This document shows positions 27,464-34,925 of a DNA stretch of 64,000 nucleotides, in pieces (within the stretch, counting starts at the first letter, position 1; every line of letters begins with the position of its first letter). A program made the position numbers and the translations under genes. The stretch lies in contig OY762937.1 of NCBI GenBank assembly GCA_963667005.1, forward strand, positions 930,001 through 994,000, written 5' to 3'. The stretch comes from G963662605 sp963667005. Lineage in GTDB: Bacteria; Bacteroidota; Ignavibacteria; Ignavibacteriales; Ignavibacteriaceae. Below the pieces are notes generated by a model, which searched no databases, had not been told where the DNA came from, and saw nothing but the letters and a program-made list of their open reading frames with translations.

Positions 27464-28271
27464 GCCTCCGGTAGTTGCCGGGATGTTTTATCCCGATAAA
27501 TCCAAAGCACTTCAAAAAGGCATAGAGGGTTTTTATTCCCGGGTAGCATTTAGCAATCCGCCTCATCATGTAAAAGGATTAGTCATTCCTCATGCCGGGT
27601 ATGTGTATTCCGGACAAACAGCCGCATATGGTTTTAAGACTCTTGATCCTTCACACATTAAAACAGTGATAGTGCTGTCGCCAAGCCACCATGAGTATTT
27701 TCCCGGCGTGTGCGTGTATAATGGGGATGGTTACGAAACGCCTCTTGGTATTGTCCCCGTCAATAAGGATAAAGCCGGGCGTTTGGCAGAGAATAGCAGT
27801 AAAATTTTTATGGGCAAAAGCGGCCACGAACAAGAGCACGCTATTGAAGTTTTGCTCCCGTTTTTACAAGCTCTGCTGCCGGAGTTTGATTTTGTCCCTG
27901 TCGTAATGGGCGATCAAGGCGAAAAATATATTGATGCTCTTGCTGCGGCACTCCCAGAAATTATAGACGAATCAACGGTTATTATCGCAAGTTCTGACCT
28001 TTCCCACTACTACAATAAACAAATAGCGAAAATGCTTGACGATCGGGTAGCAAACGCAATAGATGCATATGATTTCTCAACCCTGCAATCGGATCTGAAT
28101 TCCGGTGCCTGTCAGGCATGCGGCGGGGGACTTATCGTCAGCATGATGAAAGCCTTGGACACCTACAAAAATCGCCAAATGAATGTTCTGCACAGAAGTG
28201 ATTCAGGTGATGTATCAGGAGATAACCGGCAGGTTGTTGGCTATCTCTCCGCGGCAGTGCATTTAGGGTGA
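27450..28271 (+). CDS. amrB: Memo-family protein (AmmeMemoRadiSam system protein B)
   Basis: A 273-residue protein related to extradiol-dioxygenase-type LigB enzymes. It starts at a GTG inside the AMMECR1 gene, with AGGG ten bases before. Signatures are RPPVVAGMFYPD at the start, VIPHAGYVYSGQTAAYGF (metal-site His in PHAGY), LSPSHHEYFPGV, EHAIEVLLPFLQ and IASSDLSHYYN, which together supply the conserved His/Cys metal ligands of Memo. The reaction is not established for bacterial members. The 14-base overlap indicates translational coupling with AMMECR1. A possible terminator follows. Confidence 0.92.
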   Translation: MSIIRPPVVAGMFYPDKSKALQKGIEGFYSRVAFSNPPHHVKGLVIPHAGYVYSGQTAAYGFKTLDPSHIKTVIVLSPSHHEYFPGVCVYNGDGYETPLGIVPVNKDKAGRLAENSSKIFMGKSGHEQEHAIEVLLPFLQALLPEFDFVPVVMGDQGEKYIDALAAALPEIIDESTVIIASSDLSHYYNKQIAKMLDDRVANAIDAYDFSTLQSDLNSGACQACGGGLIVSMMKALDTYKNRQMNVLHRSDSGDVSGDNRQVVGYLSAAVHLG

Positions 28272-28292
28272 TATAGAGTTTTAATAGAAAAT

Positions 28293-28321
28293 ATGCCGTA
28301 GGCATTATATCAATTTTTTTG
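28293..28321 (+). terminator. Possible rho-independent terminator after the Memo gene
   Basis: ATGCC-GTA-GGCAT is a short five-base-pair stem (extended slightly by flanking A/T pairs), followed within eight bases by AATTTTTTTG. The stem is weak, so confidence is moderate. The remaining gap to era (28322-28453) holds no gene. Confidence 0.45.
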
Positions 28322-28453
28322 TTTACCTCCTTCACCAATTTACCCGTAATAGCATATTGTGAATGGCTGTTATTATAAAAAATCCGGGGCTTAATTATCG
28401 TTCAGGTATTCGTAAATTTGTATACAAGAAATCTTAAATTTATTGGAATATAG

Positions 28454-29362
28454 ATGAGCGAAAAACGCGCCGGATACGTGGCAATAGCAGGAAAGCCAAA
28501 TGCAGGTAAATCAACACTGTTGAATTCTCTGCTCAAACAGAAAATTGCAATCACCACTTCGAAACCGCAGACAACACGCAAACGGATTTTGGGAATATTG
28601 ACCGAGGAGAACCACCAAATTATTTTTCTCGATACCCCGGGAATAATTCAACCCCGTTATCTATTACAAGAGCGGATGATGGAATATGTCTCCCGTTCTT
28701 TGCATGATTCTGATGTCATCTTGCTTATTCTTGATGCTTCGAATGAAAAGGATGTCGCCGAGGCTGTTCAGCCTGATTTTCTCACGAAAAGTAAAATTCC
28801 AAACTCAAAGCCGGTCTTTCTCATCTTAAATAAAATTGACCGCGTTCAGCAGGATGTTATCGAAAAATATTTTCTAACCGCAGAAGCTACGGGATTATAC
28901 AAAAAGATAATTCCCGTCAGTGCAACGTTAGGTGTTAATACGCAATCCATTATTGATTTTATCCTTGAGTATATTCCCGAACATCCTTTCTTTTTCCCTG
29001 AAGATATTGTCTCCGACGAGCAGGAGAGGTTCTTTGTTAAAGAGATTATCAGGGAAAAAATCTTAACACAGTATCGCGATGAAATTCCCTATAGCTGCGA
29101 AGTAAGCATTGATGAATTTACCGAACGTGAAACCAAACATTTTATACGCGCTATGATATATGTGGAAAAAGAATCGCAGGTAAGCATTATTGTCGGTAAA
29201 AAAGGCGAGTTGATTAAAAAACTTGGCGAGCGGTCCAGAGGCGAAATAGAGAGTTTTTTGGATCACGACGTGTATCTTGAGCTGCGGGTTAAAGTCCGGG
29301 ATTCCTGGCGGCGTAATGAGAAATATCTCAGGGAATTCGGATACGATTTATCGGATGAATAA
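28454..29362 (+). CDS. era: GTPase Era
   Basis: An essential GTPase that binds the 3' end of 16S rRNA during small-subunit assembly. At 302 residues it is the expected length. G1 is GKPNAGKST (about residues 12-20), the switch region SKPQTTRKRILGI carries G2, G3 is DTPG, and G4 is NKID. The KH RNA-binding domain follows after residue 200 (IIVGKKGELIKKLGERSRGEIE) and the protein ends in LRVKVRDSWRRNEKYLREFGY, a hallmark of Era. It opens a tight plus-strand series: the transporter follows after five bases, then acyP, ispF, dedA and lnt with one-base or 14-base overlaps. Confidence 0.98.
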   Translation: MSEKRAGYVAIAGKPNAGKSTLLNSLLKQKIAITTSKPQTTRKRILGILTEENHQIIFLDTPGIIQPRYLLQERMMEYVSRSLHDSDVILLILDASNEKDVAEAVQPDFLTKSKIPNSKPVFLILNKIDRVQQDVIEKYFLTAEATGLYKKIIPVSATLGVNTQSIIDFILEYIPEHPFFFPEDIVSDEQERFFVKEIIREKILTQYRDEIPYSCEVSIDEFTERETKHFIRAMIYVEKESQVSIIVGKKGELIKKLGERSRGEIESFLDHDVYLELRVKVRDSWRRNEKYLREFGYDLSDE

Positions 29363-29367
29363 CGGAA

Positions 29368-30276
29368 ATGAAAAAATCTCCTCACGTTGTTAAAGCCGAA
29401 GCCGCTTTATTCTTTATTACGTTTCTTTGGGGCGGTACTTTTGTCCTGATAAAATCGGCACTTGTACATGTATCTCCCATGGTATTCGTCAGCGCACGGT
29501 TTGGACTCGCTTCTCTTGTATTGCTTCCTTTTGTTTTTAAACAACTTTTTGCTGCAACAAAAACGCAGTATAAAAAAGCAATAATACTAGGCATCAGTTT
29601 GTTTGTTGGGTTTGCTACGCAAACCATCGGACTGCGTTATACTACCGCAACCAAATCAGCATTTTTAACGGGAATGTTTGTCATTATAACTCCCATTATG
29701 CAGATAATCCTGGAAAAGCGGCGTCCGACCCGCCGGAACCTTTTAGCTATTCTACTTGGGTTTCTGGGAATTCTATTTCTTTCAAGCCGTGGCACAAATC
29801 TTTATCAGGTGTTATTTGAGCTTGGAACCGGATTCAATTTCGGCGATTTTCTGACATTAATATGTGCGGCAAATTACTCATGGTATATTGTTTACCTTGA
29901 TATGCTTGGTGAGGATTTGAATTTCAAATTTCTGACATTTGTGCAAATATTCGTCACAATGGCATTGGCGCTTCCTTTCATTTACATATTTCATGTCTTT
30001 GGCTTTGAGCAGGCACAGTTTGAGTTTCTGCCGATTGTCATTCTTGCAATTGTCTATACGGCAATTTTTACCACGATCATATCCACCCTATTGCAAACGA
30101 AGTACCAGAAAGATGTTAGTCCAACCCGGGCGAGCATCATTTTTTCAATGGAACCCATGTATGCTACCGTTTTTGCTCTGTTTTTATTGGGTGAAAAAAT
30201 CTCTATCTTTGGCATTATCGGATGTTGTTTTATTTTTAGCGGTGTGCTCATTTCCGAATTATCATCAAAGGAATGA
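29368..30276 (+). CDS. EamA/DMT-family transporter
   Basis: A 302-residue inner-membrane protein with ten hydrophobic helices arranged as two five-helix EamA repeats. The first contains FITFLWGGTFVLIKSAL and FVSARFGLASLVLLPFV. The second contains the end motif SPTRASIIFSMEPMYATVFALFLLGE, typical of RhaT/YdcZ-like drug and metabolite exporters. Its ATG follows the era stop by five bases, and acyP starts three bases after its stop. The substrate is unknown. Most family members export amino acids or metabolites, which is not testable here. Confidence 0.9.
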   Translation: MKKSPHVVKAEAALFFITFLWGGTFVLIKSALVHVSPMVFVSARFGLASLVLLPFVFKQLFAATKTQYKKAIILGISLFVGFATQTIGLRYTTATKSAFLTGMFVIITPIMQIILEKRRPTRRNLLAILLGFLGILFLSSRGTNLYQVLFELGTGFNFGDFLTLICAANYSWYIVYLDMLGEDLNFKFLTFVQIFVTMALALPFIYIFHVFGFEQAQFEFLPIVILAIVYTAIFTTIISTLLQTKYQKDVSPTRASIIFSMEPMYATVFALFLLGEKISIFGIIGCCFIFSGVLISELSSKE

Positions 30277-30279
30277 TAT

Positions 30280-30558
30280 ATGGATAGGATTCAGCGAGTT
30301 GAAATAATAGTAACAGGGTTCGTGCAGGGTGTCGGATTCCGTTATTTTGTTTATCGCAAAGCAACGGAGCTGAACCTGATCGGATACTGCAAAAACCTTC
30401 CGTCCGGAGAAGTTCTTACTGTGGCAGAAGGACTTCGACATGATCTTGAAGAATTAGTAAAATATGTAAAAGTCGGACCGATGGGTGCACACGTTTCGCG
30501 TTTTACCACCGAATGGCTTCCGGCGACTGATGAGTTTAATAAATTTGATGTGTTTTAG
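30280..30558 (+). CDS. acyP: Acylphosphatase
   Basis: A 92-residue cytosolic enzyme that hydrolyses acyl phosphates such as acetyl- or carbamoyl-phosphate. The catalytic Arg lies in [14 protein letters not shown], and the catalytic Asn in [15 protein letters not shown], matching the family pattern G-x-V-Q-G-V-x-F-R and x-N-x-x-x-G-x-V. An AAAGGA site lies seven bases before the ATG. The stop TAG shares one base with the GTG of ispF, so the two are coupled. Confidence 0.95.
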   Translation: MDRIQRVEIIVTGFVQGVGFRYFVYRKATELNLIGYCKNLPSGEVLTVAEGLRHDLEELVKYVKVGPMGAHVSRFTTEWLPATDEFNKFDVF

Positions 30559-31049
30559 TGAAAGATAGTATAAGAATCGGTAACGGATTTGATATTCATC
30601 CGTTTGCAGAAAATAGAAAACTTTTTCTTGGCGGGATAGAAATCCCTCACACAAAGGGACTGGAAGGACATTCCGATGCCGATGTAGTGCTGCATGCAAT
30701 TTGCGATGCGCTTCTTGGGGCTTTGGCTCTTGGTGATATCGGCAAACATTTCCCGAATACGGATCCGGCATACAAGAACATTGACAGCAAAAAACTTTTG
30801 GCTCATGTTGTTGATCTGGTCGCGAAACACGGTTATGAACCGGGAAATTTAGATGTGATGCTTCTTGCAGAAAAGCCCAAAATACTTTCTTACATACCTG
30901 AAATGCAAAAGACGATTTCCGACATCATGCACACTTCAATTAATCAGGTTTCTATTAAGGCAACAACAATGGAAAAGCTCGGCTCTATCGGAAGAGAAGA
31001 AGGTATTGCCGCTTTTGCTGTTGTTTTAGTATTCCAATCGGGACAATAA
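30558..31049 (+). CDS. ispF: 2-C-methyl-D-erythritol 2,4-cyclodiphosphate synthase
   Basis: Forms the cyclic diphosphate of the non-mevalonate isoprenoid pathway in the cytosol. The 163 residues cover the whole enzyme. The Zn-binding DxH is in GNGFDIHPF, the second His in [20 protein letters not shown], and the CDP-binding end reads [23 protein letters not shown]. The start is GTG at 30558, overlapping the acyP stop by one base. It indicates that the organism uses the methylerythritol phosphate pathway; other ispD-H genes are not in the window. Confidence 0.97.
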   Translation: MKDSIRIGNGFDIHPFAENRKLFLGGIEIPHTKGLEGHSDADVVLHAICDALLGALALGDIGKHFPNTDPAYKNIDSKKLLAHVVDLVAKHGYEPGNLDVMLLAEKPKILSYIPEMQKTISDIMHTSINQVSIKATTMEKLGSIGREEGIAAFAVVLVFQSGQ

Positions 31050-31681
31050 TGATTGATGCCTATTACCAGCAACTATCCGCGGCAAGTCCATATCTGATTT
31101 ATTTGGCCCTTCTTGCTGTACCATTCATTGAGAATGTATTTCCTCCATTTCCCAGCGATGTTATCATTGTTGTATGCGGTGCACTAATCGCAAAGGGGAC
31201 GGTTGCCTTTATTCCTGCGGTTTTGACAGCCTCACTCGGCAGTGAAGCAGGTTTTATATTGCTTTACTATTTAGGAACAAAAACCGATAAGAATATTATT
31301 CAGGCGGGAAGGTTAAAATTTATATCAAGAGATGCCCTGCAAAATGCCGAAGCCTGGTTCACTAAATATGGATACTTCCTCATATTGTTCAATCGCTTTA
31401 TTTCAGGTGTCCGGTCGGTCATCTCATTTTTTGCGGGCGTGAGCGAATTACCGGTTAAAAGAACAATAGTCCTTTCTTCTGTAAGCGCACTGTTGTATCA
31501 CACAGCCATTATATCGCTTGGATTTTTCTTTGGGACAAAGGTCCGCGAGGTTGATACAATATTGAGTTTGTATGGGAATATTGTCTTGATATTTATCGGT
31601 GCCGGAGCACTTTTTGTTGTTGTCCGGTATTATATAAAACGATTCTATCGCAAGAAAAATCAGAACCATGAAAATGTTTAA
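31049..31681 (+). CDS. DedA-family membrane protein
   Basis: A 210-residue inner-membrane protein of the DedA/SNARE-associated group, implicated in lipid flipping and membrane homeostasis. Family markers are the FPPFPSDVIIVVCGAL membrane re-entrant segment with the acidic residue, and the later FNRFISGVRSVISFFAGVSELP carrying the conserved Arg-x-x-x-G-x-R. Hydrophobic helices close the protein before a basic tail (YYIKRFYRKKN). Its ATG shares one base with the ispF stop, and lnt starts 14 bases before its own stop. Confidence 0.93.
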   Translation: MIDAYYQQLSAASPYLIYLALLAVPFIENVFPPFPSDVIIVVCGALIAKGTVAFIPAVLTASLGSEAGFILLYYLGTKTDKNIIQAGRLKFISRDALQNAEAWFTKYGYFLILFNRFISGVRSVISFFAGVSELPVKRTIVLSSVSALLYHTAIISLGFFFGTKVREVDTILSLYGNIVLIFIGAGALFVVVRYYIKRFYRKKNQNHENV

Positions 31682-33332
31682 GAGAATTCCGAAAACACCT
31701 GAGGAAAAATCAAAGCTTTGGGGTGATAGAAAGCTTCTCATTCTTTCGGGAGTGTTATTTGCATTAGGGTTCTCTCCAATCCCGCTGCCACTTACGCTGT
31801 TCTTTGCGCTTATCCCATTTCTTAAGGTGATTGAAACCCGGCGCTCTTTGGCGGAGATTAACCGTGCATCGTTTCTGATGTCGTTTACCGCCTCAATATT
31901 TGCGCTCTACTGGGTAGGCGGATACACCGAGGGAAAAGATCCTTTCCTGATGATAGGCGGATTTCTGCTGTTCTTCATTAATCCGATCGCGTTTCTCATT
32001 CCGACGACACTGTACTACATCGTTCGGAAAAGCGGCAAGAATATATTCGCCCTTTTACTGTTTCCTTTCTTCTGGGTGTTTTATGAATATCTTTATACGC
32101 TGACCGACTGGAGTTTCCCCTGGTTGAACGTCGGCAACGGCATGAGTAATTTTACAGCGTACATTCAAATCGCCGATATTATCGGATCATATGGTATCTC
32201 GCTTGTTGTTGTATCTATCAATGTTCTGTTGTATCTGGGTTATCGGAGTTATAAAGAAACAAAAAAGGTGCCTGTTGGTTATTCTTTAGTGGCATCGCTT
32301 CTCGTGATTGTTCCATTGCTTTATGGCGTGATTACACTATCATCCTTCAAAGAAAACGCGAAAAGTATTAAAGTCGGAGTTGTTCAGCCCAATCTCGATC
32401 CGTATGATAAGTGGGCGGGTGAATCGCTCGATAAAATATATACGATGTACGTAGAGGGAACACACGAACTGTATAAAAAGAATATTGAATTATTGATTTG
32501 GCCGGAAACAGCACTTCCGGTTTATATAGTTGATCCGGTATATGCAGAATATTACAAGGCCATTAATAAGATGGTGGATTCTTCGGGTATATCCCTCATA
32601 ACGGGAATGCCTGATTTACGGATTTTTGGTCCTGATGCTAAAAAGCCGCACGATGTTAAGCGCAGTAAGACAGGTGTCTATTATGCCACATACAATGCAA
32701 TTTATACTATAAATCCGCGTGCCGCGCGCATTCAAAAATATGGGAAAATTAAATTAGTCCCTTTTGGAGAGCGTGTCCCGTTTGTTGATCAAATACCGAT
32801 GCTTGGCGATTTGATGCGCTGGGGAGTAGGTTTATCAGGTTGGAATGTCGGTGAAGATCTCAATGTCTTTTCGGCTCAGATACCCGGATGGGCTGATTCC
32901 GTAAAGGTTGGCGGTGTCGTTTGTTATGAATCTATCTATCCCGATCAGGTTGCGCAGTTAACAAAGAATGGTGCACAATTATTAATCGTTGTTACAAATG
33001 ACAGCTGGTATGGTAACACCAGTGGTCCGTATCAGCATCGCGACTATGCGAAAATGCGGGCAGTTGAAAACAGGCGGTATGTTGTCCGTGCTGCGAATGG
33101 AGGAATAAGCTGCATTATTGATCCTTGCGGCAGAATTACTTCGCAAACTAAAATGTATGAAGCTACAACATATACCGGAGAAGTATGTGTATCCGAAGCA
33201 ACAACATTTTACACGAATCATCCGCACATGATAACGACGTTATGTACGCTCATTGGGCTGATTGTTATAGCGTGGGGATTATATAAAAGAATTATCGGAA
33301 TGATGAATCGAAAAAATTCGAAGACCAACTGA
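31668..33332 (+). CDS. lnt: Apolipoprotein N-acyltransferase
   Basis: Adds the third acyl chain to outer-membrane lipoproteins on the periplasmic face of the inner membrane. The 554-residue protein has an N-terminal set of membrane helices (about residues 20-230) and a carbon-nitrogen-hydrolase domain. The catalytic triad is visible: Glu in LLIWPETALP, Lys in KYGKIKLVPFGERVPF and Cys in GGVVCYESIYPD. It closes with a further helix (MITTLCTLIGLIVIAW). The ATG at 31668 lies inside dedA; an alternative ATG is at 31674. It finishes the era-lnt operon and ties in functionally with the LolC/E genes at 43-45 kb. Confidence 0.95.
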   Translation: MKMFKRIPKTPEEKSKLWGDRKLLILSGVLFALGFSPIPLPLTLFFALIPFLKVIETRRSLAEINRASFLMSFTASIFALYWVGGYTEGKDPFLMIGGFLLFFINPIAFLIPTTLYYIVRKSGKNIFALLLFPFFWVFYEYLYTLTDWSFPWLNVGNGMSNFTAYIQIADIIGSYGISLVVVSINVLLYLGYRSYKETKKVPVGYSLVASLLVIVPLLYGVITLSSFKENAKSIKVGVVQPNLDPYDKWAGESLDKIYTMYVEGTHELYKKNIELLIWPETALPVYIVDPVYAEYYKAINKMVDSSGISLITGMPDLRIFGPDAKKPHDVKRSKTGVYYATYNAIYTINPRAARIQKYGKIKLVPFGERVPFVDQIPMLGDLMRWGVGLSGWNVGEDLNVFSAQIPGWADSVKVGGVVCYESIYPDQVAQLTKNGAQLLIVVTNDSWYGNTSGPYQHRDYAKMRAVENRRYVVRAANGGISCIIDPCGRITSQTKMYEATTYTGEVCVSEATTFYTNHPHMITTLCTLIGLIVIAWGLYKRIIGMMNRKNSKTN

Positions 33333-33334
33333 TG

Positions 33335-33425
33335 ATACTCCAAAGGAGTTAAAGAGAGATAACCGTGAGTGCAACTCACGGTTGATAAGCCCCTAAAACC
33401 AGCAACCCCAGCGGGGTTGAACAAA
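33335..33425. repeat. REP-like repeat, same family as around the transposase (copy a)
   Basis: Three hairpins in the same order and orientation as the element at 13529-13620: ACTCC-AAA-GGAGT (33337-33349), then GAGATAACCGTGAGT-GCA-ACTCACGG (33356-33381), then AACCCC-AGC-GGGGTT (33404-33418). The stem bases differ from the 13529 copy but stay paired. Confidence 0.8.
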
Positions 33426-33444
33426 AGCACTGTATTTTGATGTT

Positions 33445-33530
33445 CGCCTGCTTTGCAGGCGGAGATGTTTTTGACATCCACCGTGGGTTTCACCCACGGT
33501 TATCTCTGTTTTGAGCCTTCGGCACAAAGG
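33445..33530. repeat. REP-like repeat in inverted orientation (copy b) with a spacer palindrome
   Basis: A small palindrome CGCCTGC-TTT-GCAGGCG (33445-33461) is followed by CCGTGGGT-TTC-ACCCACGG (33481-33499) and TTATCTCTG. This is the opposite orientation to copy a, so the two make a head-to-head pair between lnt and the HAD gene. Confidence 0.8.
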
Positions 33531-33534
33531 GTGG

Positions 33535-34146
33535 TTAAAACTTAATCTCTCTCGATTGCAGTTCCTCCACAAGATTATCATAACCCACAAACTGTATTGC
33601 ATCCCAGCCCTGGTCCTTTGCGCCCTGGCCGTACTCCAAAACATCATCAATAAAAATATGTTCTGAAGCGGGGACTTTGGTATAGTCTGTAACGGTCTTA
33701 TAAATTTTCGGTTCGGGTTTTACCGCGTTGACTTCATGTGATAGGAATAGATGCTCGAAGTTTTTTAAAAAACCGTATTGTGCCCAGCCGTATTGCTGAT
33801 GGATGTGGCTGGTGTTGGAGAGCAGCATGAGCCGGTAGTTCTGTTTCAAGCGTGGTAATAGGGCTGCGACATCTTCGTTCACCGTGAAAATTTCCGAGAA
33901 GCACTTGCAAAACTCTTCGGCGGTGACAGTATGATCCAATGCCTTCAGCATTGTATCAATAAATTCTTTGTCGGAAATATCCCCGCGTTCGTAGCTTCGA
34001 TGAATATGATAATTCTCTTTGTAAAACTCCATGAATTGTGCACCCAATCCCGGGCGCTTGGCATCAACATAAGATATTACTTTTGAATAATCGAATGGGA
34101 TGAGAACATTACCCAGATCAAATACGATTACAGAATAGTGCCGCAT
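33535..34146 (-). CDS. HAD-superfamily phosphatase (YihX-like)
   Basis: A 203-residue cytosolic HAD hydrolase. Motif I is VFDLGNVLIPFD with the D-L-G-N form seen in YihX-type sugar phosphatases and epoxide-hydrolase-like HADs rather than the common DxDGT. Motif II is MLLSNTSHIH, motif III the Lys in NAVKPEPKIYKTV, and motif IV HIFIDDVLEYGQGAK. A helical cap lies between residues 15 and 90. AGGAAA precedes the ATG. The likely substrate class is a sugar phosphate, by analogy only. It ends about five bases from the inverted REP-like repeat. Confidence 0.9.
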   Translation of the reverse strand: MRHYSVIVFDLGNVLIPFDYSKVISYVDAKRPGLGAQFMEFYKENYHIHRSYERGDISDKEFIDTMLKALDHTVTAEEFCKCFSEIFTVNEDVAALLPRLKQNYRLMLLSNTSHIHQQYGWAQYGFLKNFEHLFLSHEVNAVKPEPKIYKTVTDYTKVPASEHIFIDDVLEYGQGAKDQGWDAIQFVGYDNLVEELQSREIKF

Positions 34147-34159
34147 GAATTTTCCTTTT

Positions 34160-34888
34160 CTAAGGGTCTATGGAAATCTTTTCTTCAAAAAATGAGTCTT
34201 TAATTCCTGTGTTAACCAGAATCCCATTAACCGCGGTGATTACTTTTTTATCGCCGATGGACTGCAAAAATGAGCGTGGATAGATGACGCCCTCTTCAGG
34301 CCGGAAATCGCTGAATACTGTACTCTGGATGTAGCTGCCGTTTTCTGTGCGCACAACGGACTCTTCCCGTATTTTATAAAATGTCGAGGTGTCATAGAAT
34401 GCCGAGGAGTAATTCCCGGAGGGATACATAAAGTTCACTTTATAGCAAATGGAGTTATCGGATTTTACAATGCTGTCCAAAACCGGAGTAATGCCGAGCT
34501 CTGATAAATGGGTTAATGCGAGAATGTCGGCCTGCAGTCGAAGACGAAGCAATTCATCGCCTTCCAAAGTTTCATCACCAATGGACGAAGTTTTTATTCC
34601 TTCCTTTCCATCAAATCGGATTACCTGTTCAAGAAATCCGAACGAAAGCTTGGAAAGATATTTGTCCGGTGCTTTTTGATAAATCTCAACAGCAACATTC
34701 GCTCCGGCGTACGTTCCGGAAAGGTGAATTGTTCTGTCGCTTATTTTGCGGAGATTTTCCTCTCCGCCTATAGCGGTAATATGATGCCGGATGATCTGCT
34801 CCGCGCTCAATGGTGGCGCGGTCTGAGCAGATATCATCGTGCTGAACAAAACTATATAAACAGAAATCAGTAAAAAACGCAAAGTCAA
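34160..34888 (-). CDS. Secreted LolA/outer-membrane-lipoprotein-sorting-like protein
   Basis: About 242 residues from a TTG at 34888; a second TTG at 34882 is also possible, with GAG nine bases upstream. The longer ATG start at 34960 would overlap the receptor gene and put 25 odd residues ahead of the signal peptide (RFLLISVYIVLFSTMISAQ). The mature part (AEQIIRHHITAIGGEENLRKI, then VEIYQKAPDKYLSKLSF and FDGKEGIKTSS) resembles the beta-sheet LolA/LppX-like fold of periplasmic proteins that carry lipoproteins or lipids. It follows the TonB receptor on the same strand, so the two may be co-transcribed. The role is inference. Confidence 0.7.
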   Translation of the reverse strand: MTLRFLLISVYIVLFSTMISAQTAPPLSAEQIIRHHITAIGGEENLRKISDRTIHLSGTYAGANVAVEIYQKAPDKYLSKLSFGFLEQVIRFDGKEGIKTSSIGDETLEGDELLRLRLQADILALTHLSELGITPVLDSIVKSDNSICYKVNFMYPSGNYSSAFYDTSTFYKIREESVVRTENGSYIQSTVFSDFRPEEGVIYPRSFLQSIGDKKVITAVNGILVNTGIKDSFFEEKISIDP

Positions 34889-34925
34889 GAACTCTAAATT
34901 GTATGCCGGAAATATACAGCTTCTC

